DNA of 37,983 nt from Microvirga lupini. Lineage in GTDB: Bacteria > Pseudomonadota > Alphaproteobacteria > Rhizobiales > Beijerinckiaceae. Shown piece by piece: positions 23,457 through 31,700 of this stretch; position 1 is the stretch's first letter, and every line of letters begins with the position of its first letter. Made by a program: the position numbers and the translations under genes. The stretch is from positions 154,448 to 192,430 of the forward strand of contig KI912026.1 of assembly GCA_000517005.1 (NCBI GenBank), read 5' to 3'. The notes beneath the pieces were generated by a model, which saw only the letters and a list, made by a program, of their open reading frames with translations, was not told the origin of the DNA and did no database searches.

Positions 23457-24716
23457 TCATGCCTTATTTGCATGGCGGCTCGGATGTGGATCGATAGCTC
23501 TGACGTAGAAGGCAAGGCTCAGCAACAGCCAGCCCGCGAGAGCCGCGAAGACGAGGCGATAGCCCTCCGGCCGGTATAAGCCCTGGTCCGACCGTCCCAT
23601 GAGGTCGATCAGCATCCCCGTCACGGTCTGAGAGAGAAACGCTCCACCCATGGTGCCGATGTTCATGAGGGTAATGCCCCGGCCTGTCAGAGTCGTCGGA
23701 AACAGCGACTTTCCGTGGCTGGTAAGGATGGGGGTGTAGGCGACGCAGAGGCCGAAGAGCGGAAACCAGAGTGTGGCGGAGGCTCGGTCGAGGGGCGCGA
23801 GGACCAGAACGCTTAGAAGCAGAACCGTCGCCGTGCTGCCAGCGAGGACAGGCTTCTTGTAGCTGCCCCAGAACCGGTCCGTGGCACCCCAGAGAAGCAT
23901 GCCACAGATCTGCGCCGTCGCGCCGAGCAGCAGGATGTTCCCCCTCATGCCGAGATCGGCCCCGTGCACGTCGGACAGCCAGGGCCCGCCCCAGAGGCCG
24001 ATGACGGAGGCAAAGCATCCATAGGTGGTCAGGTGCATGAAGAAGACCGGCCAGAAGGACGGTACCTTCAGGGCGGCGGCTACGCCCCGGAAAGCGGCAG
24101 TCCAGGTTTCCTTCGGCCGTCCCGAGCCGGAATCCGAGGGCACGATCCAGATGATCGCAAGCACGATCGCGATCGTCAGGACGGCGACCGCAAGGAACGA
24201 GGTGCGCCAGCCGAAGGCGGCGGCCGAGGCGGCCAGGGGAGCCGTCGCCGCCAGAGTGCCCAGATTGGCGAGCCCCATCTGCAGGCTCGTGAGTCTGGCG
24301 AACCGCTCCGGCGGGAAGCGCCGGGCATAGATCACGAGCGGCGCCATGAAGAAGGTGGAGCAGCCAAGCCCCATGAGCGCCCGCGCGGCGATGAGCAAGG
24401 AAGCGGATGGAGCAAGAGCGAAGAGAACCGTGCCCGTCACCGTCAGCACGGCGGTCGCCAGCATCGTCCTCTTCGGGCCGTAGCGGTCGATGAGGATACC
24501 GATGGGAATCTGGACCGCCGCGAAGGCGAAGAAGAACACGCTGGAAAGGAGGCCCGTCTGGGTGGCCGAGAGGTGGAGCTCGCGAGCCAGATCGTTCGCG
24601 ATGACGCCAATGGAATTGCGCAGAAACTGGCTGACCGCATAGAGAGTGGCGAGCACCGCGATCAGGAACAGGGCCGTTTCCGAGCGGGTCGTGCCAAGCT
24701 TGGGCGCAAAATTCAT
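23457..24716 (-). CDS. MFS transporter
   Basis: A 419-aa major facilitator superfamily permease with 12 predicted membrane helices. Helix 1 is ALFLIAVLATLYAVSQFL. The loop 2-3 signature A is present as GILIDRYGPKRTML, and the second half begins near FWPVFFMHLTTYGCFAS. The start ATG at 24716 fits the N-terminal topology. Substrate is unknown; the nearest-looking relatives are general sugar/organic acid or drug-type MFS members. It lies between the sRNA and the divergent hisN-like gene, where I recall rhizobia having none, so it may be a local insertion. No hallmark of transfer is visible and its GC content resembles its neighbours. Confidence 0.9.
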   Translation of the reverse strand: MNFAPKLGTTRSETALFLIAVLATLYAVSQFLRNSIGVIANDLARELHLSATQTGLLSSVFFFAFAAVQIPIGILIDRYGPKRTMLATAVLTVTGTVLFALAPSASLLIAARALMGLGCSTFFMAPLVIYARRFPPERFARLTSLQMGLANLGTLAATAPLAASAAAFGWRTSFLAVAVLTIAIVLAIIWIVPSDSGSGRPKETWTAAFRGVAAALKVPSFWPVFFMHLTTYGCFASVIGLWGGPWLSDVHGADLGMRGNILLLGATAQICGMLLWGATDRFWGSYKKPVLAGSTATVLLLSVLVLAPLDRASATLWFPLFGLCVAYTPILTSHGKSLFPTTLTGRGITLMNIGTMGGAFLSQTVTGMLIDLMGRSDQGLYRPEGYRLVFAALAGWLLLSLAFYVRAIDPHPSRHANKA

Positions 24717-24832
24717 GGATGCCGTACCCCTTTGACGTCGCCGCTCTCTTGCCGCGCGCCAAGCGCTTGATAAAAGCTGATCGCAAATGGGCCAAGGCCG
24801 CCCATACTAGTCTTTAAGGGGATACGCGCGTC

Positions 24833-25615
24833 ATGGGGCTCATCGACTTCACGCATTTCGTCAACGAGCTCGCGACCCAATCGGGACAGGCGATCCTGCC
24901 CTTCTTCCGCACCGCCATCGCCACGGAAGACAAATCCCGCGGCGGCGCCTTCGACCCGGTGACGGAGGCTGACCGGGCGAGCGAGGCGACCATGCGCCAC
25001 CTCATCAAGCGCAGCTTTCCTACCCACGGCATCGTCGGCGAGGAATTCGGCGCCGAGCGCGAGGATGCGGATTACGTCTGGGTGCTCGATCCCATCGACG
25101 GCACGCGGGCCTTCATCGCCGGGCTTCCCACCTGGGGCACCCTGATCGGACTGACCTACAAGCGCCGCCCCGTCTTCGGCATGATGCACCAGCCCTTTAC
25201 CGGCGAGCGCTTCTTCGGCGACGGGGGCAGCGCGACCTATCGGGGACCCGGTGGCGAGCGCAAGCTCATGACGCGCCGCTGCGCCTCGCTGAAGGACGCG
25301 GTGATCTCCACCACGAGCCCGCGCCTGTTCGCGGGCGACGAGCTGCGCGCCTATGACCGGGTGGAGAGCGTCGCCCGCCTCGCCCGCTACGGCTGCGATT
25401 GCTATGCCTATTGCATGCTGGCCGCGGGCCATATCGACCTCGTGGTCGAGTCGGGGCTGAAGCCCTACGACATCGCGGCTCTCGTCCCGATCATCGAGGG
25501 CGCCGGCGGCATCGTGACCACCTGGGAAGGGGGCTCAGCTGCTGACGGCGGGCGCATCGTCGCCGCGGGCGACCGCCGGGTCCATGCCGCCGCCGTGGAG
25601 CTGCTCAGCCGCTAA
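24833..25615 (+). CDS. hisN: Inositol monophosphatase family, histidinol-phosphatase-like
   Basis: A 260-aa lithium-sensitive-type phosphatase of the inositol monophosphatase superfamily. Metal-binding motifs are GEE (69-71, GIVGEEFG) and DPIDGT (86-91, WVLDPIDGTRAF), with the third in GLKPYDIAALVPI. Sequence style (PVTEADRASEA, WGTLIGL, YCMLAAGHIDLVVE) agrees with HisN histidinol-phosphatase, which completes the dephosphorylation step of histidine synthesis, but SuhB-like or CysQ-like substrates remain possible. AAGGGG lies before the ATG. The 3' end overlaps the convergent alpha/beta hydrolase by 81 bp. A suhB-type gene next to the MmgR-like sRNA matches the name of that RNA family. Confidence 0.85.
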   Translation: MGLIDFTHFVNELATQSGQAILPFFRTAIATEDKSRGGAFDPVTEADRASEATMRHLIKRSFPTHGIVGEEFGAEREDADYVWVLDPIDGTRAFIAGLPTWGTLIGLTYKRRPVFGMMHQPFTGERFFGDGGSATYRGPGGERKLMTRRCASLKDAVISTTSPRLFAGDELRAYDRVESVARLARYGCDCYAYCMLAAGHIDLVVESGLKPYDIAALVPIIEGAGGIVTTWEGGSAADGGRIVAAGDRRVHAAAVELLSR

Positions 25616-26608
25616 TCCGACTTCGGCCAGATCGCGCTTGGCCCCGACCTCCGGATCGGGGGTGCCCGGGATGAAGGCATCGAAGGCGGCCCAGAACTGC
25701 TCGCGGATCACATCCCGCTCCATCAGGATCTCGTGGCGGGCACCCGGGATGACGATGATGGAGCCGGCTTTGAGCCGCGAGGCGAAGCGTTCGGTCGCAG
25801 GCGTGGCGCAGACCGGATCGGCACCGGCTGCCACGATGAGCGTGGGCAGGCGGATCTTCAGCGCGTAGCGCGGATCGGCGAAGCGCTTCATGAAGCGGAA
25901 AGCACTGTCGAGCCATGCCACCGTCGGAGCGCCGATCGCGCCCGCCCCGATGGCATGGGCCGCCTCGGCGTTGCGGGCATAGCGCACGGGATCGCTCGTC
26001 AGGCGGTTTCCCTTGAACGGCATGGTGGAGATGGATGTCTCGCCGCCGCCGGGCACGAACATCTTGCCCATGCCGAGAAACCGCAGGATCCGGGCCAGAA
26101 ACGCAGAGCTGCGGGTGCGCTTGATGATGCACAGGGCGATCATCGGCGTCGTGGTCACGAGGCGGCGGAAGGGCAGCCAGGTTTCATAGGCCGCATTCAG
26201 CGCGATGGCGCCGCCCATGGAATGGGCGAGGCCGAAATGCGGCTCCGGCATGTGCGGCACCAGGATCTGATCCCTGATCGCCTCCAGGTCGTGCCGGAAA
26301 TCGGCGAAGCGCCGGACATGACCCTTGCGCGGATTGCTCACCTGCCGCCCGGACAGCCCCTGCCCGCGCCAGTCGAAGGCGACGACGGCAAAGCCCCGAT
26401 CGAGAAGTTCGCCCACCACCTCGAAGTACTTTTCGATGAATTCCGCCCTGCCCTGCAGGATGCAGACCGTCCCCTGCGGCTCTTCTGTCTCCGGCATCCA
26501 GGTGGCAGCCCTAAGCGTGATGCCGTCGCGGGTCGTGACGCTGACGAGCTTAGGCTCGCCGGGCACGGGATTGTCAGGGGTGGTGATGAATTCCACGGCG
26601 GGTTCCAA
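25535..26608 (-). CDS. Alpha/beta hydrolase, lysophospholipase-like
   Basis: A 357-aa serine hydrolase of the PldB/monoacylglycerol lipase type. Features: an oxyanion region VCILQGRAEFIEKY, the helper motif VVAFDWRGQGLSGR, nucleophile S130 in GLAHSMGG, the acid in LIVAAGADPVCA and the histidine in IPGARHEIL. There is no signal peptide, so the substrate may be cytoplasmic lipid or ester. The start is uncertain: the longest frame uses TTG at 26608, and GTG 26596 is an alternative. The last 38 or so residues (after AFIPGTP) extend past the domain and lie antisense to the end of the hisN-like gene, so they may be accidental coding. Confidence 0.85.
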   Translation of the reverse strand: MEPAVEFITTPDNPVPGEPKLVSVTTRDGITLRAATWMPETEEPQGTVCILQGRAEFIEKYFEVVGELLDRGFAVVAFDWRGQGLSGRQVSNPRKGHVRRFADFRHDLEAIRDQILVPHMPEPHFGLAHSMGGAIALNAAYETWLPFRRLVTTTPMIALCIIKRTRSSAFLARILRFLGMGKMFVPGGGETSISTMPFKGNRLTSDPVRYARNAEAAHAIGAGAIGAPTVAWLDSAFRFMKRFADPRYALKIRLPTLIVAAGADPVCATPATERFASRLKAGSIIVIPGARHEILMERDVIREQFWAAFDAFIPGTPDPEVGAKRDLAEVGLAAEQLHGGGMDPAVARGDDAPAVSS

Positions 26609-26658
26609 CTCGAAAACTCAAGCTTTTATAGGGCAGTTTGAGCTTAAGAAACGTGCCC

Positions 26659-26687
26659 CTTGAAAGCAAACCTATCCGTTCCCAAAT
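26659..26687 (+). promoter_or_regulatory. Possible RpoH (sigma-32) promoter of hsp20
   Basis: CTTGAA (26659-26664) and CCCAAAT (26681-26687) with a 16-bp spacer resemble the heat-shock sigma factor consensus CTTGAA / CCCCATNT. It lies just upstream of the three leader hairpins, as expected for a heat-shock operon with a thermometer. Match is partial. Confidence 0.45.
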
Positions 26688-26693
26688 CGAGGC

Positions 26694-26785
26694 CGTGCCG
26701 GCCATGACGGCGGCACGCAAACCCAGATCCAGCCTTTGAAGGTGGATCTTCATTCAAGCATGTCGCTTCAAGCGGAGGATATGCC
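26694..26785 (+). promoter_or_regulatory. ROSE-type RNA thermometer, hsp20 5' UTR
   Basis: Three consecutive hairpins: CGTGCCG/CGGCACG (26694-26700, 26711-26717); an 11-bp stem with one bulged G (26725-26749); and a last one, GCAT...ATGC, with inner CGCT/AGCG, that contains the ribosome-binding site GGAGGA (26774-26779). The segment opposite the ribosome-binding site reads UCGCU, matching the ROSE signature U(U/C)GCU. In rhizobia such elements melt on heating and expose the ribosome-binding site of small heat-shock genes. Confidence 0.78.
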
Positions 26786-27244
26786 ATGCGACAGTACGAT
26801 CTTGCTCCCCTCTACCGCAACACGGTCGGCTTCGACCGTCTTTTCTCGATGCTCGACCAGCTCGTCAGCGTCGATGCGGCCCCGAGCTACCCGCCCTACA
26901 ACATTGAGCGCACCGGCGAGAATGCCTATCGCATCTCGATCGCGGTTGCCGGGTTCACCGACCGTGACCTGACCATCGAGGTCAAGGAAAACACTCTCTC
27001 CGTACGCGGCGAACGCAAGCCCGCCGAAGAGCGCAAAGTCGACGTGCTCCATCAGGGCATTGCGGCGCGCAGCTTCGACCGGCGCTTCCAGCTGGCCGAC
27101 GGCGTGCAGGTGACGGGTGCAGCTCTCGAGAACGGTCTGCTCCATCTCGACCTCGTGCGCGAGATCCCGGAGGCCAAGAAGCCGAAGCTCATCCCGATTT
27201 CCTCGAACGGCACTCAGACCATCGAAGCCAAGCAGGCTGCGTAA
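26786..27244 (+). CDS. Hsp20/alpha-crystallin family small heat-shock protein
   Basis: A 152-aa ATP-independent holdase of the IbpA type that keeps unfolding proteins soluble until DnaK and ClpB act. It starts MRQYDLAPLYRNTVGFDRLF, has the alpha-crystallin core from about 35 to 130 (YPPYNIERTGENAYRISIAVAGF, LTIEVKENTLSVRGER), the ALENGLLHLDLVREIPE strand and the IPI motif near the end (KLIPISS, here IPI intact) for oligomer assembly. The ribosome-binding site GGAGGA lies 6 nt upstream within the ROSE hairpin, so translation should be heat-induced. A terminator follows 27 bp after the stop. Confidence 0.95.
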   Translation: MRQYDLAPLYRNTVGFDRLFSMLDQLVSVDAAPSYPPYNIERTGENAYRISIAVAGFTDRDLTIEVKENTLSVRGERKPAEERKVDVLHQGIAARSFDRRFQLADGVQVTGAALENGLLHLDLVREIPEAKKPKLIPISSNGTQTIEAKQAA

Positions 27245-27270
27245 CGGATCTTTCGAGAGCCCAAACGAAG

Positions 27271-27299
27271 AGCGCCCCGGTTCGGCCGGGGCGCTTTTT
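27271..27299 (+). terminator. hsp20 terminator
   Basis: AGCGCCCCGG (27271-27280) pairs with CCGGGGCGCT (27286-27295) around a 5-nt loop and runs into TTTTT. It lies 27 bp after the hsp20 stop. Confidence 0.92.
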
Positions 27300-27356
27300 A
27301 TTTGTCGGATCCTGGTCCTTGGGTCATCCCGCTGGGGCTGGAGGGGCCCCGTCGGT

Positions 27357-27382
27357 CAAGGGTCTCTGACAAGGGTCTCTGA
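27357..27382 (+). repeat. Tandem 13-mer, two perfect copies
   Basis: CAAGGGTCTCTGA is repeated exactly at 27357-27369 and 27370-27382, between the hsp20 terminator and the threonine aldolase pseudogene. No function is evident; it may reflect local slippage. Confidence 0.8.
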
Positions 27383-27422
27383 AGAGAACCAATCGCGGGT
27401 GAATGCGGCAGGGTTAGGGCAA

Positions 27423-28077
27423 TCACTCGGCGGCTTGGCGCGATACCCCGGAAGAGGCGATCTCCAGGAGCTTGCGAACGTCCTCTTCTCTAGAGGCCCA
27501 GGAGGTGACGAGGCGGATCAACACCTCGTGATCGCCGACGCGTTCGGTCTCCGGCAGGCTCAGTTCCGTCCATGTGTGGTAGAGGATACCGGCGGCTTTC
27601 AGCGCCTGATCCAGGATCTTCGGGATGATCGGAAAGACCTCGTTGGCCTCGGTCGGCCATGCCAGGCGCACGCCTGGCAACTTCAGGAGCCCTTCCGAGA
27701 GCAGTTCTGCCATGCGGTTGGCGTAGCGCGCATTGTCGAGCCAATGGCCATCCGCGAAATAACCCTCGAACTGCGCCGCGATGAGGCGCCCCTTGGAGAT
27801 GATCTGTCCGGCGCGCTTGGAACGGTAATCGAGCGCCTCCGCCAAATCCTTCCTGAACACCACGATGGCCTCGGTCATCAGGCCGCCGTTCTTGGTGGCG
27901 CCGAAGGAGAGAATATCGACGCCCTGCTTCCAGGTCATCTCGCTCGTTGAAGCGCGCCCTGACGCGCTTCGAGATCTCGTCGTTGCCGTAAGCCGCCATG
28001 GTTCCGGCATTGGCCTGCATGATGGCGTGAAGAACGGGAGCGCTGCCCCCCACGATGTTGTCGCTCGCGAAATTCAT
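27423..28077 (-). pseudogene. Low-specificity L-threonine aldolase, internal deletion
   Basis: Remnant of a PLP-dependent aldolase that cleaves threonine to glycine and acetaldehyde. The N-terminal piece (28077 to about 27943) has MNFASDNIVGGSAPVLHAI and MAAYGNDEISKRVRARFNE. The C-terminal piece, in another frame from about 27944, has TWKQGVDILSFGATKNGG with the PLP lysine, and runs to the normal end. About 130 residues between them are gone, with a frame change at about 27943, so residues equivalent to 46-175 or so of a 350-aa enzyme are missing. Neither part alone can be functional. The deletion is non-multiple-of-three and internal; the ends look undisturbed. Confidence 0.92.
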
Positions 28078-28749
28078 GCCCCGCTTCCTAGAGCATCGCC
28101 TGGGAAAGGGGAATGCTTATTCGGGCATGAACCCCATTCCTGCCGCTGGGGAACACCGGCAACCCTCCGGGCTGGTGCAACATGTCAAGATCATTGACCC
28201 ATCGGTGGAGACTTTCGTTCCCAGGGCTAAAAAGCTGTTTTTGTTACATTCGGAGTCGTCGGCTTGTAACTTTTGTCTAAAATATTTCTAAACCCTCTTG
28301 TGCACCGCGTCGATCTCTGGCACTTTGACATCATTAGGACAGTATCACTGTCCCTTTTGGGGTGCCTGCATCCCTGACTTTCGCCCTGGGGTTTTCTTGA
28401 TGCTTCGCCTGACGCGAACGAAACGAGATACCACGAAAACCGCCCGCAAAGCGTGGGCGGAACGGGCGACTCTGGGCTGACGACAGCCCAAAGGTGCCCG
28501 CGAGGTGCGGGCTCCCCTGCCGGACCCAACCCTCGAAAACCGAAGAAGCGGCGGGCACTCCGGACGATCCGATCATCCGGCGGGCCCAAAAGCCGCCCCA
28601 AAGAACAGCGCATCGTGCGGAAAAGTGGAACCCGGTTTTCCGCCCCAAACGATGCGCAAGTTAGAAACGGAGCATCGGGCTGATCCCAAAAGTGGTGTCC
28701 ACTTTTGGGTCCGATGCTCAGAAGACGCGTTCGGATGTGAGGATCTGCC
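28078..28749. other. Gene-free structured region upstream of gltB
   Basis: This 672-bp stretch has no credible gene. An AT-rich part (28225-28300) carries TTGTAA (28264-28269) and TCTAAA (28287-28292), 17 bp apart, possibly a promoter, and the 7-bp dyad GGACAGT-ATC-ACTGTCC (28337-28353) just after a TTGACA (28325). From 28440 to 28580 it is dense with hairpins: CCGCCC/GGGCGG, TGGGCT/AGCCCA, GCCCGC/GCGGGC and CCGGA/TCCGG. The 109-bp repeat follows at 28610-28718, then a short stretch with GAGGA before gltB. Confidence 0.7.
28610..28718. repeat. Composite palindromic intergenic repeat, copy 1
   Basis: Two nested palindromes in tandem. The left one has outer arms GCATCGT/ACGATGC (28610-28616, 28649-28655) and inner GCGGAAAA/TTTTCCGC (28617-28624, 28636-28643). 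The right one has AGCATCGG/CCGATGCT (28671-28678, 28711-28718) and inner CCCAAAAGTGG/CCACTTTTGGG (28685-28695, 28699-28709). A second copy of the same 109-bp length and orientation lies at 37500-37608, about 80% identical by eye. Confidence 0.9.
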
Positions 28750-31700
28750 ATGAGCGACGAGCCGATCAAGAGCCTGGAAACCCAAGTGCCAAGCCGCACG
28801 GCCACGACGGCGGATAAAGTCCGCTTCGTGCGCGATCCAGGCCTGCCGGCCGCCCAGGGCCTCTATGATCCTTCCAACGAGCAGGATTCCTGCGGCGTCG
28901 GTTTCATCGCCGACATGAAGAACCGCAAGTCGCACGACATCGTCGAGCAGGGTCTGTCCATCCTGCACAACCTCGACCATCGCGGTGCGGTCGGCGCCGA
29001 TCCGAAGATGGGTGACGGCTGCGGCATCCTGGTTCAGATCCCGCACAAGTTCTTCGCCGCCGAATGCGCCAAGGTCGGCATCTGGCTGCCCGAGGAAGGC
29101 CAATACGGTGTCGGCCATCTGTTCATGCCCCGCGATCCGGAGGGCTTCCGGCTCGTCGAGGAGATCGTCACCAAGGCGATCACCGACGAAGGCCTCCAGG
29201 TTCTCGGCTGGCGCGATGTGCCTGTCGATTCGAGCGATCTCGGCGAGAGCGTGAAGGCCACCGAGCCCCTGCACCGCCAGATCTTCATCGGCAAGGGCAA
29301 GGGCATGGACGATGCCGAGACCTTCGAGCGCCGCCTGTTCATCGCCCGCAAGGTGATCTCCAACGCCGTCTACGACATGAAGGACGAGCGCACCGCCGGC
29401 TACTACCCGGTCAGCCTGTCCTCGCGCACCATCGTCTACAAGGGCATGGTGCTCGTCACACAGCTGCGCGACTACTACCTCGACCTGCAGGACGAGCGTT
29501 TCGAGAGCGCCATCGCCCTCGTGCACCAGCGCTTCGCCACCAACACCTTCCCGACCTGGCAGCTCGCGCATCCCTACCGCATGGTCGCCCATAACGGCGA
29601 GATCAACACCCTGCGCGGCAACGTGAACTGGATGGCCGCCCGGCAGGCCTCCGTCGACTCGGAGCTCTTCGGCAACGACATCTCCAAGCTCTGGCCGATC
29701 TCCTACGAGGGCCAGTCCGACACGGCCTGCTTCGACAACGCGCTCGAATTCCTGGTGCGCGGCGGCTACTCGCTGTCGCATGCCATGATGATGCTGATCC
29801 CGGAAGCCTGGGCGGGCAACCCGCTCATGAACGACGACCGGCGTGCCTTCTACGAATATCATGCGGCCCTCATGGAGCCGTGGGACGGCCCGGCCGCCGT
29901 GTGCTTCACCGACGGCAAGCAGATCGGCGCGACGCTCGACCGCAACGGCCTGCGCCCCGCGCGCTATCTTGTCACTGATGACGGACTCGTGGTGCTCGCC
30001 TCCGAAATGGGCGTTCTGCCGATTCCGGAAGAGAAGATCGTCGAGAAGTGGCGCCTGCAGCCGGGCAAGATGCTCCTCATCGACCTCGAGGAAGGCCGCA
30101 TCGTCTCCGACGACGAGATCAAGCAGCAGCTCTCGCAGGCGCACCCTTACAAGGAGTGGCTGAAGCGCACGCAGATCGTGCTGGAGGACCTCAAGCCCGT
30201 GCAGGCGCGCGAGTCCCGCACGGACGTGTCGCTCCTCGACCGCCAGCAGGCCTTCGGCTACACGGCGGAAGATCTCAAGCTGCTCATGCAGCCCATGGCC
30301 GTCACTGGCCAGGAGGCCGTCGGGTCCATGGGATCGGACACGCCGATCTCCGCGCTCTCCGACAAGCCGAAGCTGCTCTACACCTATTTCAAGCAGAACT
30401 TCGCTCAGGTGACAAACCCGCCGATCGACCCGATCCGCGAGGAGCTCGTCATGAGCCTGGTGTCGTTCATCGGCCCGCGTCCGAACATCCTCGATCTCGA
30501 AGGCACCTCGCGCCGCAAGCGCCTCGAAGTGCGCCAGCCGATCCTCACCAACGAGGATCTGGAGAAGATCCGCTGCATCGGCCATTTCGAGGATCGCTTC
30601 GACACGAAGACCCTCGACATCACCTATGACGCGGAACTCGGTGCCGCCGCCCTCGACGGCGCGCTCGACCGCCTCTGCGACCGCGCGGAAGCAGCCGTGC
30701 ACGGCGGTTACAACATCATCATCCTGTCCGACCGCATGGTGGGTCCGGACCGCATTCCGATCCCGGCGCTGCTCGCCACGGCCGCCGTGCACAATTATCT
30801 GATCCGCAAGGGCCTGCGCACCTCGGTCGGCCTCGTGGTCGAATCCGGCGAACCGCGCGAGATCCATCACTTCGCCTGCCTCGCCGGCTACGGCGCTGAG
30901 GCGATCAACCCGTATCTCGCCTTCGAGACCATCGCAGACATGCTCGAAAAGGGCGAGCTGCCGGAAGAGGTGGACGCGGACGAGGCGATCAAGCGCTACA
31001 TCAAGTCCATCGGCAAGGGCCTGCTCAAGGTGATGTCCAAGATGGGCATCTCCACCTATCAGTCCTATTGCGGCGCGCAGATCTTCGACGCGGTCGGCCT
31101 CCGCTCCGACTTCGTGTCCCGTGACTTCTTCGGCACGGCGACTACCATCGAAGGCATCGGCATGGACGAGGTGGCGGAAGAGAACGTGCGCCGCCATCGC
31201 GACGCCTTCGGCGATGCGCCGATCTATCGCAACGCGCTCGATGTGGGCGGCGAATACGCCTATCGCCAGCGCGGCGAGGTGCATGCCTGGAATCCGGACA
31301 CGGTGGCGACGCTGCAGCACGCGGTGCGTCTCAACGCGCAGGACCGCTATCGCGAATATGCCCGCCTCGTGAACGAGCAGGACAACGAGCTCAAGACGAT
31401 CCGCGGCCTCTTCCGCATCAAGAAGGCAGACGAGACCGGACGTGCGCCCGTTCCGCTGAACGAGGTCGAGCCCGCGCAGGAGATCGTGAAGCGTTTCTCC
31501 ACCGGCGCTATGTCCTTCGGGTCGATCTCGAAGGAGGCCCACGAGACGCTGGCGCTCGCCATGAACGCCATCGGCGGCAAGTCCAACACCGGCGAGGGCG
31601 GCGAGGAGCCGGAGCGCTTCCGCCCGCTGCCGAACGGCATGTCCAAGCGTTCCGCCATCAAGCAGGTGGCCTCCGGCCGCTTCGGCGTGACGACGGAATA

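Noticed and set aside
28227..28805. Minus-strand ORF (192 aa) spanning the gltB leader
   Set aside because: It translates through the palindromic repeat and overlaps the gltB start. Composition looks non-coding.
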